NCBI RefSeq assembly: GCF_014698835.1 | Contig: NZ_JACJTU010000036.1 | Location: 1 to 64,000 of the forward strand | Source of the DNA: Nostoc paludosum FACHB-159 | Lineage (GTDB): Bacteria; Cyanobacteriota; Cyanobacteriia; Cyanobacteriales; Nostocaceae | DNA: 64,000 nucleotides | Direction of reading: 5' to 3' | Shown: piece after piece, positions 15,491-23,928 of the stretch | How positions within the stretch are numbered: position 1 is the stretch's first letter | Layout: every line of letters starts with the position of its first letter | Notes under the pieces: generated by a model | The model's input: only the letters and a program-made list of their open reading frames with translations | What the model was told of the DNA's origin: nothing | Databases searched by the model: none | Translations under genes and position numbers: made by a program

Positions 15491-16129
15491 TTACTTGTTA
15501 GGCTGAGGAGTTAAGCGCAGATAAGGTTTAACTTCCTCATAGCCTTTGGGGAATTTCTCTTTGAGGACTTCTGGATCTTTAAGTGAGGGGACAATTACGA
15601 CATCCTCTCCATCTTTCCAGTCAGCTGGGGTCGCCACGCTGTAGTTATCAGTCAATTGCAGAGAGTCGATGACCCGCAAAAGTTCGTCAAAGTTGCGTCC
15701 TGTGCTGGGAGGGTATGTGAAAGTGAGACGAAGTTTTTTGTTGGGGTCAATTACGAAAACCGATCGCACCGTTACAGCTGCGTTGGCATTGGGGTGGATC
15801 ATATCATAAAGGTCAGAAACCTTGCGATCCTCGTCTGCCAAAATTGGGTAGTTAAGGGTCGTGCTTTGAGTTTCTTCGATATCTCCTATCCAGCCGTTAT
15901 GTGATTCAACATTATCAACGCTAAGTGCGATCGCTTTGACATTGCGCTTGTCAAATTCTGGTTTGAGCTTGGCAACTGTGCCGAGTTCTGTTGTACAAAC
16001 AGGTGTAAAATCAGCAGGGTGAGAGAACAGCACAACCCAGCTGTCGCCTGCCCATTCGTAAAAATCGATGTCGCCGTGTGTTGAGGCTTGTTTAAAGTTA
16101 GGTACTGTATCACCTAAATGGAGAGCCAT
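15491..16129 (-). CDS. 1-Cys peroxiredoxin (Prx6 family)
   Basis: A 212-residue thiol peroxidase that reduces hydrogen peroxide and organic peroxides. The peroxidatic Cys45 is in HPADFTPVCTTELG with the conserved Pro and Thr, and the supporting Arg is in VTVRSVFVIDPNKKLRL. The C-terminal extension (SVATPADWKDGEDVVIVPSLKDPEVLKEKFPKGYEEVKPYLRLTP) is the arm typical of the Prx6 group. No second cysteine is present, so it is the 1-Cys type and needs an external reductant. AGGGAA precedes the ATG. In cyanobacteria this class protects against peroxide during high light; that role is family knowledge. Confidence 0.95.
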   Translation of the reverse strand: MALHLGDTVPNFKQASTHGDIDFYEWAGDSWVVLFSHPADFTPVCTTELGTVAKLKPEFDKRNVKAIALSVDNVESHNGWIGDIEETQSTTLNYPILADEDRKVSDLYDMIHPNANAAVTVRSVFVIDPNKKLRLTFTYPPSTGRNFDELLRVIDSLQLTDNYSVATPADWKDGEDVVIVPSLKDPEVLKEKFPKGYEEVKPYLRLTPQPNK

Positions 16130-16255
16130 GTGAGATTCCCTGTAGTTAGAAAAGCATCTGTGTTCTACTTTGTCATCATGACATAAAACCCCTATTCCCC
16201 AATCGGGCTTTAGCGGTTTTAAACAAAATTTTAGGTTGTCAAGACTTTCGTATAA

Positions 16256-16413
16256 GGGAATGGGGAATGGGGACTGGGGACTGGGGAGATGAGAAGATGG
16301 GGAGATGGGGAGTTAATAGTGCTGAGTTAGGAGTGAGGAGTTAAGAATTATTCTCCTTATCCCCTTGTCTCCCTTGTCTCCTCCGCCTCTTCCCTAGTCA
16401 CCAGTCCCCAGTC
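16256..16413. repeat. STRR-like G-rich and C-rich arms flanking a spacer
   Basis: The left arm (16256-16315) repeats GGGGACT, GGGGAGA and GGGGAAT units; the right arm (about 16355-16413) repeats CCCTTGTCT and CCCCAGT units on the same strand, so the two can pair. GGGGACT/CCCCAGT is the heptamer known as STRR1 in heterocystous cyanobacteria. Confidence 0.8.
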
Positions 16414-16426
16414 CCTTTTCCTAACG

Positions 16427-17143
16427 ATGATTGCCATACTTTTACTTTTGACTATCGGTGTTATCCTCAGCACAACTGCAAGTTTTATTTTTGGAGTTCC
16501 GTGGTTGATGCCGATTTTGGGTGCTGCTGTACCCTATCCGATTTTCTTTTTACAAGTACGTCGTCAACAATATAAAAGTGCTTTTTGGTGGATGTTACTG
16601 TGGGGAGTGTTGCAGAGTATTGCAGTAATTGTAGCAACAGCGATCGCCCCGCAAACAGCAGCAAAAGTCATCCTCCGTGGAGAGTCATACACTACGGAAA
16701 TGTTTCACTGGATTCGCACAGGAGAAGGTATGGAAGGAACAGTTAGTTTGTTTTTACCAAACCATTTATTGCACTATGGGATTTTTTGTATTCTGTGTGT
16801 TGTCACCATTAGTAGCGCTGCATTAATCTTTGGCACTTGGATGCTAAATTATATGAATTTCTATGTTGCACAATTGGTAAAAATGAGCGCTAAACCTTGG
16901 TTAGCAGCTATTTTAGGGTGGTATCCTTGGTCAATTGTGCGGGTGATTGGGTTTATTGCGACTGGAGTGGCTTTAGCTGGATTAGGATTAAATTTATTAA
17001 CTCGCATCAGGGGCGAAGTTCCTAAATCTGCCTTTCCTAAAACTTATATGTTCATTGGCATTGGTTTTGTGATTGCAGATATTATCATCAAAGCAGTTCT
17101 AGCGCCCATTTGGCAAAAACTACTGTTGTCTGCGTTGGGTTAA
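16427..17143 (+). CDS. Polytopic membrane protein of unknown function
   Basis: A 238-residue protein with about five or six membrane helices (MIAILLLLTIGVILSTTASFIFG, PILGAAVPYPIFFL, WWMLLWGVLQSIAVIVATAI, LLHYGIFCILCVVTISSAALIFGTW, IVRVIGFIATGVALAGLGLNLL, TYMFIGIGFVIADIIIKAVLAPIW). A soluble loop (ILRGESYTTEMFHWIRTGEGMEGTVSLFLPNH) sits between helices 3 and 4. I do not recognise a named family. Its stop codon overlaps the stop of the convergent glycosyltransferase gene (shared TTAA, 17140-17143), so the two transcripts must overlap. The repeat-rich DNA in front shows no clear promoter. Confidence 0.75.
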   Translation: MIAILLLLTIGVILSTTASFIFGVPWLMPILGAAVPYPIFFLQVRRQQYKSAFWWMLLWGVLQSIAVIVATAIAPQTAAKVILRGESYTTEMFHWIRTGEGMEGTVSLFLPNHLLHYGIFCILCVVTISSAALIFGTWMLNYMNFYVAQLVKMSAKPWLAAILGWYPWSIVRVIGFIATGVALAGLGLNLLTRIRGEVPKSAFPKTYMFIGIGFVIADIIIKAVLAPIWQKLLLSALG

Positions 17144-18330
17144 ATTAATTTATTTGCCAAAATTTTCTCATAGGCCTGGATTGTTTGCTTAGCGATCGCA
17201 TCCCAACTAAAATTTACATAAGCATGTTTGTGGGCATTTAATCCCCGTCGTTGGCGTTCTGTGGGATTTTGTAAAGCTGCTTGCAGTAAATCTACCATTG
17301 CTTCGACATCTGTTGTACCCACCCAACCCGACTCACTATCACGTATTTGTTGACAAATATGCACTTGGTCAGAAATGACTACGGGTATTCCTGCTAGCAT
17401 CGCTTCAGCTACAGCAATGCCAAAATTTTCATAGTAGGAAGGTAAGACAAATAAATCAGCAGCTTGTAGTAAACTAGCTTTTAATTCACCAGTAACAAAG
17501 CCAGTAATTGTAGTGTGCGATCGCAATAGTGAATTTTGTATTTGAGATTTTATCTTTTCTTCGTAATCTGGATCTTGAGGATTTGTACCAGCTAAAACAA
17601 AATGAAACTTATAACCAACAGATAACAATTTTTCTAGCGCTGGAATCAACAAATTCAACCCTTTTTTTGGGTCAATTCGTGACATAAATAATATTAATGG
17701 TATATCTTCAGGAATATTGAATAGCTGACGCGTTATATTCCTCCCCTCTCCTCCTCTTATTCCCTCTTCTTTCACACCCAAGGGAATTACTAAATCTGGC
17801 GTTGACACTCCAAATCGTTCTGATATTTTAGCTTCTTGTTCGCTAGTAAAATGAATTGCCGCCGCACCAGCTAAATTTTGGCGTTCTATAATTGCTGTAT
17901 AAATCTGCTTTAATTGCTTTTTTTTGCGTAAATCAGCCGGATCGAGAGTACCTAAAGGACGCAAAATATAAGGTAGCTTTTGCTGACGACATACAATAGC
18001 AGCAGCACTACTTATAGGCGAAAATAAAGCATGAATATGTGCAATATCAAACTCCTCACCATGACGTTTTAGCCACTTTAATAAATCTAGAGAAAATTTA
18101 TAGCGACGAAATGGCGCACAACGAAAGTAAATGATTTCATAACCATCTTGTTTAATTGGGCGATTTAAAGGAACATCCAAAGGTATTTGACCTGTATCGC
18201 CATTACTATCAGTTGTGAGAATTGTAACTTCTACTCCCTCTTTTACCAACGCTGGAGCTAATCCCAGTACCATTTGACTAGGGCCACCATAAATCAAAGA
18301 AATTGAGGGGACAATTTGTAAAATCTTCAT
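17140..18330 (-). CDS. GT4 glycosyltransferase (HpsP-like)
   Basis: A 396-residue GT-B fold glycosyltransferase of family 4. Seen: ISLIYGGPSQMVLGLAPALVKEGVEVTILTT at the N-terminus, the donor-binding VLPSYYENFGIAVAEAMLAGIPVVISD block with the E-x7-E motif, and LFMSRIDPKKGLNLLIPAL in the C-domain. It is the last gene of a five-gene co-directional polysaccharide cluster, 299 bp after the previous gene. The set and order (HpsL-like protein then four glycosyltransferases) suggest the hormogonium polysaccharide genes hpsL to hpsP; the letter is inferred from order only. It would add a sugar to the growing repeat unit on the cytosolic side of the membrane. Confidence 0.9.
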   Translation of the reverse strand: MKILQIVPSISLIYGGPSQMVLGLAPALVKEGVEVTILTTDSNGDTGQIPLDVPLNRPIKQDGYEIIYFRCAPFRRYKFSLDLLKWLKRHGEEFDIAHIHALFSPISSAAAIVCRQQKLPYILRPLGTLDPADLRKKKQLKQIYTAIIERQNLAGAAAIHFTSEQEAKISERFGVSTPDLVIPLGVKEEGIRGGEGRNITRQLFNIPEDIPLILFMSRIDPKKGLNLLIPALEKLLSVGYKFHFVLAGTNPQDPDYEEKIKSQIQNSLLRSHTTITGFVTGELKASLLQAADLFVLPSYYENFGIAVAEAMLAGIPVVISDQVHICQQIRDSESGWVGTTDVEAMVDLLQAALQNPTERQRRGLNAHKHAYVNFSWDAIAKQTIQAYEKILANKLI

Positions 18331-18629
18331 TTTTTTGCTATTAGTTATTAGTCATTAGTCATTAGGCCTCTTGCAAAAGTCCTTCTTTTTGTCTTCTTCT
18401 TTGCGTCTTTGCGCCTTTGCGTGATACAAATTCTATATGAAGATGCACAGAATATTAAACGTAGACGCAAAGCGGCTTGCCGCAGGCTACCGCCAAGTAC
18501 GCCAAGAATAGAGAGTTACTCATTTAGTGCAGCTTCACATGAAATTGGTATGAGATAAAAAATTATTTATGCAAGAGATATATTATTCATTAGTCATTTG
18601 TTAGTTAACAATAACTCATAACCAATGCC
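18331..18629. other. Intergenic region between two glycosyltransferase genes, repeat-rich
   Basis: No gene is seen. It contains TTAGTTATTAGTCATTAGTCATTAG heptamer-like repeats near 18341-18365 (shown here only as motif, unit TAGTCAT), half of the CCTCTTGCAAAAGT palindrome at about 18366-18380, and CTTTGCGTCTTTGCGCC repeats. The length and repeats raise the chance that the last cluster gene has its own promoter. Confidence 0.5.
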
Positions 18630-19811
18630 CTATGCCCTATGCCCCATGCCCAACTCTTGATAAAACTCTAATTGCTGCTTAGCTAAAGCTTTATTTGTGT
18701 ATTTAATCATTGCTTTCTGATAACCCATTTCCCCAAGACTATGAGCAAAATATGGTTTATCCATTAATTCAACTAAGCAATTAGCCAGGGCTTGAGCATC
18801 ACCTTCAGGAAAAATTAAACCAGCATCACCAATTACATGGGGAATTTCGCCGGAATCAGAACCAATCACAGGCACTTGACAAGCCATTGCTTCAATTAAC
18901 ACATGACCAAATTGTTCTTTCCAACCAGCAGAGGTTAAAGTTTTAAATTTGTAAGTTGTTTCTGAAGGCAGTACCAAAGTACTCATTAAATTAATGTAGT
19001 TAGCCACCTCATTATGGGGAACGCTTTCTACTAGAATTAATCTTTCTTGAATATTGTTTTCTGTTGCTATTTTGATTAATTCAGCTTTTAATTCTCCCCG
19101 CCCCAATAAAAGCAATTTCCAAGGTTTATTTTTTAAACTTACTAAGGCTTTTAAAAGCGTTAATAAACCTTTTTCTTGGACAAAACGACCAACAAAACCC
19201 ACTACAAAGTCTTCTTTTTCAATCCCTAACCTAGCTGCTAACTCTGGTTGTGTTTTGGGAGTGAATAAACTTTCATCTACACCCAATTGCGGCATGACTT
19301 TAATTGGGCCTTGATATCCACGTTGTCGCAAAATTTCTGCTCCATCTTGATTACCAGAAATAATTCCGTGGCTTTGGTTAAGGTTATATTTTTCTAATAA
19401 TGCAACTGGTAATTTTAATTGATATGGTAGGTTCCACCAGGTAAAAAATACATTTTTGGCTTTGAGTCCTAATAGCTTATTTAAAGCAATCATCTGAGTA
19501 TAAGCTAATCCTCTAGACCCTTGTTCTACCTGAATGATTTGGGGACGGAATTGTTTGAATAAAGATATCAAATCAGCGCCAAAAGTTAGAAGCCCCTGAT
19601 GATTTTGACTGAAGTTAGAAACCGGAACTATTTTAAATGAACCTTCATCGCGATATTCAGTTTCAATAATTTTGTTTTGTACACCACCAGGATTCCAACG
19701 CTTTGGAACTACAACTGTTACTTCAATGTCAGGTTGTAATTGAGATAAAGCGCGTAATTTTTCACAGTTGAGGTCTACAATATAAGTGTGACTAGCAACT
19801 AAAATTTTCAT
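18630..19811 (-). CDS. GT4 glycosyltransferase (HpsO-like)
   Basis: A 393-residue family 4 glycosyltransferase. Seen: MKILVASHTYIVDLNCEKLRALSQL, VVGFVGRFVQEKGLLTLLKAL and the donor site EQFGHVLIEAMACQVPVIGSDSGEIPHVIGDAGLIF with its E-x7-E. Middle gene of the HpsL-to-HpsP-like cluster; the letter rests on order only. Odd: the last residues (GMGHRA) are coded by DNA made of ATGCCCT/ATGCCCC heptamer repeats (about 18626-18650), so the original 3' end of the gene seems to have been replaced or extended by a repeat. It acts in the cytosol on a lipid-linked oligosaccharide, by family knowledge. Confidence 0.9.
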   Translation of the reverse strand: MKILVASHTYIVDLNCEKLRALSQLQPDIEVTVVVPKRWNPGGVQNKIIETEYRDEGSFKIVPVSNFSQNHQGLLTFGADLISLFKQFRPQIIQVEQGSRGLAYTQMIALNKLLGLKAKNVFFTWWNLPYQLKLPVALLEKYNLNQSHGIISGNQDGAEILRQRGYQGPIKVMPQLGVDESLFTPKTQPELAARLGIEKEDFVVGFVGRFVQEKGLLTLLKALVSLKNKPWKLLLLGRGELKAELIKIATENNIQERLILVESVPHNEVANYINLMSTLVLPSETTYKFKTLTSAGWKEQFGHVLIEAMACQVPVIGSDSGEIPHVIGDAGLIFPEGDAQALANCLVELMDKPYFAHSLGEMGYQKAMIKYTNKALAKQQLEFYQELGMGHRA

Positions 19812-19863
19812 TTTTATTTGTAGTTTGTGATTTTTGATTCAGTAACTCCTAACTCCTAACTCT

Positions 19864-19892
19864 TGTACAGACGCGATTAATCGCGTCTCTAG
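19864..19892. repeat. Palindromic repeat GAGACGCGATTAATCGCGTCT type
   Basis: ACAGACGCGATTAATCGCGT followed by CTCTA: GACGCGATT and AATCGCGTC are perfect inverted arms with no loop. It lies in the 87-bp gap between two cluster genes and may weaken transcription into the downstream gene. Confidence 0.75.
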
Positions 19893-19898
19893 CACTAA

Positions 19899-20891
19899 CT
19901 AAATTTGTTGATCCAAACGAGTGTAAACTTGACCATCATTCCATACTGATTGGATGACAGTACCCAAGGCTTTGAAAAAACCCAAAGTGTAAAAAATACC
20001 GCGAGTGACAATTTTGATGGGGGAACCGCTTTTATGGCAAGGTGGGCGTCCCAGGACGTGACAATCAAATAAACGCGCGTATAAGCGTAAAGCTTGAGTA
20101 GTTGTGAGGTTTTTCAGCCCCAATAGAAAATGATTGTGGTAAAAAGTGAGTTGATATTTAAGCGATCGCATACTAATATCATGACAACCACCAGTTTCTT
20201 CACCTAGATGCACCAAATGAGCCTCTGGGTCATACCAAATCTTATATCCCGTCTTTCGTACCCGCAAACAAAAGTCTGATTCTTCCCGTACTGCACTACC
20301 GCGAAATCTCTCATCAAAACTCAGTCCGTACTTAGTAAAAATTTCGCGACGAAAGGACATATTGCAACCCCTTGCTGTCAGTACTTGTTGGGGTTTGGTC
20401 GTATGTACTAAATCAATATGATACCAGGCTATTCCTGGGTCCATAGCTTCGGGAGGCAAATATTCAATCTCTAAATCTCCTCCAGAATCACCCAATTTCA
20501 TTCTGTCAAATACCCGTCCAGCAACAGCCCCCACTTCTGGGTTTTGCAGATAATTTTTTGTATGGGCTGATAACAATCCAGGTGTTAACTGAACATCATC
20601 ATCAATAAATAATATTATTTCACCAGATGAACGCCGCACAGCATAATTCCGCGCCCCTGGTAAACTCGCCCAATCTAACCGCAACCATTTAATTTTACCT
20701 GCTGCCGCCATTTCCTCTAGATAGGCTTGAATTTCAGGTTGGTGTTTTGCGGTTTGGTCTACCACCAAAACTTCAAAATTTGGATAGTCTTGTTTAAGTA
20801 CATCCACAATACTATCCCGTAGTGGTTCCTCCCGACCGTATGTCGGAATAACAACTGTAATTAAAGGCCAATTATTCATAATTTTAGTCAT
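19899..20891 (-). CDS. GT2 glycosyltransferase (HpsN-like)
   Basis: A 330-residue GT-A fold family 2 glycosyltransferase. Seen: ITVVIPTYGREEPLRDSIVDVLKQDYPNFEVLVVDQT (nucleotide-sugar site), EIILFIDDDVQLTPG with the metal-binding DDD, GRVFDRM, then GCNMSFRREIFTKYGLSFDERFRGSAVREESDFCLRVRKTGYKIWYDPEAHLVHL, the catalytic-base and acceptor region. The C-terminus is basic with a short hydrophobic part (GIFYTLGFFKALGTVIQ) that may touch the membrane. It lies 59 bp after the previous cluster gene; a hps letter is tentative. Confidence 0.9.
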   Translation of the reverse strand: MTKIMNNWPLITVVIPTYGREEPLRDSIVDVLKQDYPNFEVLVVDQTAKHQPEIQAYLEEMAAAGKIKWLRLDWASLPGARNYAVRRSSGEIILFIDDDVQLTPGLLSAHTKNYLQNPEVGAVAGRVFDRMKLGDSGGDLEIEYLPPEAMDPGIAWYHIDLVHTTKPQQVLTARGCNMSFRREIFTKYGLSFDERFRGSAVREESDFCLRVRKTGYKIWYDPEAHLVHLGEETGGCHDISMRSLKYQLTFYHNHFLLGLKNLTTTQALRLYARLFDCHVLGRPPCHKSGSPIKIVTRGIFYTLGFFKALGTVIQSVWNDGQVYTRLDQQI

Positions 20892-20950
20892 TTGTCATTG
20901 GTCATTTGTCATTAGTTTTTCCCCGCGTCCCCTCATCTCCCTCATCCCCT

Positions 20951-22105
20951 TTATCCTGCTGCTGCCGTATATAAATTATCAAATAACTCATTTTGCTTTT
21001 CAGAGTTATGTAAAATTTGTGCTTGAGCTAATGCTCCTGCACTTAAAAATTCATAATGTTCTCGCTTATCGCTTCTATCAAGAAATTGCTTGATTTGTTG
21101 TAGAGTTTGTTCTGCTAAATAGTCATAAGTACTATTAAGAACTTCCCAATATTCATTAGTTTTAGTTTTTTCTCCATGTGCCCAATCAGCCCAGTGTCTA
21201 ATATCGTTGATTGGTAATTCTAAAATATAGCCATTTTCGTTATGACGAATAAACTCTGGTAAGGCGCATATATTTGTTGTAATTGCCGGAGTCGCAACAG
21301 AAAATCCTTCGATGACACTAAAGCCATAAGTATCATGTAATGTAGGCATTAATTGAAAATGACTTTGAGATAGTAACTCAATAACTTTTTCGTTAGGGAG
21401 ATTTTTATGGAAGACAACGTTATTTAAATTCAGCAACTTGAAATCTTCTAAATATTTTGTGGTATCAGGAAAATCTGTAGGTACTCCTGAACCATGTCCT
21501 AGTCCCGATATTATATGGATAGTAAGAGGTAAACCTAATTTTTCAGCTTTCTTTGCTACCCTTAAAGCAACGACTCCACCTTTTCTAGCAATGTGGTGTC
21601 CTACAAAAATAAGCTGTAAATTTTGGTCTTCTTGATAAGTTTTTGCTTTGTCAACTCTGGTACCAAAATTTGGATGAATTACATCCAATTTATTACTTAA
21701 TTTATCTGCTATTTCCCAGCCTTCTATTCGCTTAATAAACCTCATTTTAGCATAATCTGACATTGCTATAAGTTTTTGGCAATTATCTAGTGCTAAACGA
21801 TTGTTTAATAATTCATAAATTACTGCTTCGCGTTTATTTTGAGGATTTCTATACAAAACACGATGATCTTCAAATGTGACAAACCAAGGTTTATGTGTAT
21901 ATAAAACTCTGTTAAAAGAATGAACAACCTGATATTTTTCCCATGATGGTTGCCAAGCGAAAAAACTTCCCAAAGGATACCAAACTTTTTCTATAGGATA
22001 TCTGCCTGTAGGAAAAGATTTGGCGTGAATTAGTTTATGCCTAGAATTACGTGGTAGATTAGGAATTCTAATGTGATTATTACCGCATACGACAACTTTT
22101 GCCAT
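20951..22105 (-). CDS. GT4-type glycosyltransferase, second gene of the polysaccharide cluster
   Basis: A 384-residue glycosyltransferase with a C-terminal GT4 domain: LQLIFVGHHIARKGGVVALRVAKKAEKL, then HFQLMPTLHDTYGFSVIEGFSVATPAITTNICALPEFIRHNENGYIL. The first half (FASW-type VVCGNNHIRIPNLPRNSRHKLIHAKSFPTG) is less standard than in its neighbours and has a HSFNRVLYTHKPWFVTFEDHRVL segment. It begins 12 bp after the stop of the HpsL-like gene, so the two are almost certainly co-transcribed. A position-based name would be hpsM, which I do not assert. Confidence 0.85.
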   Translation of the reverse strand: MAKVVVCGNNHIRIPNLPRNSRHKLIHAKSFPTGRYPIEKVWYPLGSFFAWQPSWEKYQVVHSFNRVLYTHKPWFVTFEDHRVLYRNPQNKREAVIYELLNNRLALDNCQKLIAMSDYAKMRFIKRIEGWEIADKLSNKLDVIHPNFGTRVDKAKTYQEDQNLQLIFVGHHIARKGGVVALRVAKKAEKLGLPLTIHIISGLGHGSGVPTDFPDTTKYLEDFKLLNLNNVVFHKNLPNEKVIELLSQSHFQLMPTLHDTYGFSVIEGFSVATPAITTNICALPEFIRHNENGYILELPINDIRHWADWAHGEKTKTNEYWEVLNSTYDYLAEQTLQQIKQFLDRSDKREHYEFLSAGALAQAQILHNSEKQNELFDNLYTAAAG

Positions 22106-22117
22106 TTTTCTCTAAGT

Positions 22118-23758
22118 TTAAATTGTTTTTAGACGTTTTTTCTTGTTTTTTGGGTTCGGGTCGGCATCTTCCTTATCTTGTTTTTCCAGTTCTGGCAATT
22201 TAAAAAGAACTCCCGCAAAAAACCAATAATAGACAGCAACCGGATCTACATCCAAGGGATAGTAGTAGGTGTTGTAACTAATAAACAATATAAACACCCA
22301 TAAAGCTGCTCCGTAACTGCGGAAATTACGGTTTTTTATCGAACGATAGGTTTTGAAGGCAATAATTGTTAAAGTTGTGACTAAAGCCAAAAATGCTAGT
22401 ACGCCAACAATTCCAATTTCATAAAGCACTTTGGGGTAATAAGTTTCTACCAGTTTAGTTTCACCCATTGTACGGGCAGAGTTAGTTGCTCTACCTAAGC
22501 CACTACCTAAAGGACCTTCTACGTTTTTCCAGTTTTCTTCAAATTGCTGGACGATAAAATCTTGGGGTGGTGAAGCTTCCCAACGACTGGTAAAACTTGC
22601 GGTTCTCTCTTGGACGACAGCAGGGTTAGTTATCATCGCTATTCCCAAAATCAAAGCTAGTCCTATTCCTATGGGAATAAACCGTTTTAGGTTGCCAATT
22701 TGACCTGTGAGTAATAGCAAAATTCCAAAGCAGGTTGGTACTAAAGCTAAAGCAATTCTCTGTCCAGAAATGACGGCATTAATAAATACTGAACCTAAAG
22801 CACCTAAGCTAACTAACCGCCATATTATTGAGGGGTCGGTGAAGCCAGTAGCAAAGGTAAAAAAGGTGCTGGAAATCAAAAACCATGCCCATTGCCAAGG
22901 GGCGACAAATGTTCCTGGTAAGCGAATAACTCCTTCTTCAGGACTATATAGTAGTGCTCCACCAAAATAACACCGCGCTTCTAGCGATGTGACAAATAGA
23001 GCATTTCCTTCAAGACCTCTAGTACCTTTACATATACCAGTGAATAATAAGAAGTATTGAATAAATCCCAGCACACAGCAAATCAGTATGAGGGAAACTT
23101 GCAGGCGCGATAACAATAGAAAATCCTTCTTATCGCGAATTAAATAGTAAGCACAAGCAATCAGAGGCACATAGCCTAAAAGCACTTTCAGTCCCAGAAT
23201 TCCCATACCTAAAGGTATTTCTTTAGGCGCCTTTTGTAAAAGTCCGACGCTAGGGGGGTTAAACTGTTGTCCACCATTGACAAACAACAGGGTTAACACA
23301 CAACAAGCCAAAACAATATAAAGTGGAGTTTTAATTCCTGGGGGAATAATTATCGGTAGCCCTTGTTTGCGACAAGTCTGCCAAAGTCCAATGAGTGCTG
23401 GAACGTAAAAAGCATCTTTAGCTAATTGCAGGATGGGACTATTACCCAAGTAGTAAGTAATAGTACCACCAGCAGGTACGTAAATTATGAAGGCATATAG
23501 GGCTTGGCGGGGATATTTATAAGAAAGGGACATGACAATTATCCCCAAAACACCAGGAACTGCTGCTTTAATTCCAGCTACGAAAAAAAGTACGATACCC
23601 AAGAAGACACCGCCACAGGTGGCGGTGGTGAGTAAGCTGGTGAGTTCTTTACGCGCTTGGGCTGCTTTGCGCTTTTGGGCTAACTGTTCTTTAAGGCTAA
23701 GGGTAGGAGCTTCTGGCTTTTTTGAGCCTTTGGATTTTTTCTGCTTGGGTTTTGCCAT
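22118..23758 (-). CDS. hpsL: HpsL-like polysaccharide biosynthesis membrane protein (O-antigen polymerase-like)
   Basis: A 546-residue polytopic protein with about 11-12 membrane helices, related in layout to Wzy/WaaL O-antigen polymerases. It begins with a basic, Lys-rich tail (MAKPKQKKSKGSKKPEAPTL) and KRKAAQARKE, then helices such as GGVFLGIVLFFVAGIKAAVPGVLGIIVMSL. A large loop (LEGNALFVTSLEARCYFGGALLYSPEEGVIRLPGTFVAPW) and ERTASFTSRWEASPPQDFIVQQFEENWKNVEGPLGSGLGRAT lie between late helices. The ATG at 23758 is chosen; the frame extends to 23902 but those 48 extra residues (GGVGGVGGWG, HPP) are just translated intergenic repeat. First gene of the cluster. Polymerising or exporting repeat units is inference from the family. 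Confidence 0.75.
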   Translation of the reverse strand: MAKPKQKKSKGSKKPEAPTLSLKEQLAQKRKAAQARKELTSLLTTATCGGVFLGIVLFFVAGIKAAVPGVLGIIVMSLSYKYPRQALYAFIIYVPAGGTITYYLGNSPILQLAKDAFYVPALIGLWQTCRKQGLPIIIPPGIKTPLYIVLACCVLTLLFVNGGQQFNPPSVGLLQKAPKEIPLGMGILGLKVLLGYVPLIACAYYLIRDKKDFLLLSRLQVSLILICCVLGFIQYFLLFTGICKGTRGLEGNALFVTSLEARCYFGGALLYSPEEGVIRLPGTFVAPWQWAWFLISSTFFTFATGFTDPSIIWRLVSLGALGSVFINAVISGQRIALALVPTCFGILLLLTGQIGNLKRFIPIGIGLALILGIAMITNPAVVQERTASFTSRWEASPPQDFIVQQFEENWKNVEGPLGSGLGRATNSARTMGETKLVETYYPKVLYEIGIVGVLAFLALVTTLTIIAFKTYRSIKNRNFRSYGAALWVFILFISYNTYYYPLDVDPVAVYYWFFAGVLFKLPELEKQDKEDADPNPKNKKKRLKTI

Positions 23759-23760
23759 TT

Positions 23761-23925
23761 GAGGGGGGTGGGGAGATGGGGAGCAGAAGGGCAAAGGGGC
23801 AGGGGGAGATAGGGAAGTGTGGGGAGTGTGGGGGGAAAGAGAATTAATGCTTCCCCATCCTCCCACACCTCCCACACCTCCCACATTCACTGTTTGCCCC
23901 ATGCCCCATGCCCCATGCCCTACTC
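23761..23925. repeat. Composite G-rich/C-rich repeat (GTGTGGGGA, CCTCCCACA, ATGCCCC)
   Basis: Tandem GTGTGGGGA units (about 23815-23835), an inner AGAGAATTAATGCTTCCC, tandem CCTCCCACA units (about 23868-23888) and four ATGCCCC-type units (23895-23922). Parts match the inverted repeats around 58320-58400 and 59460-59597. On both strands it creates false Pro/Gly-rich frames. Confidence 0.8.
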
Positions 23926-23928
23926 AGT

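Noticed and set aside
23761..23902. 48-residue N-terminal extension of the HpsL-like protein
   Set aside because: The extra residues are translated G-rich/C-rich intergenic repeat; the ATG at 23758 begins the Lys-rich native N-terminus.
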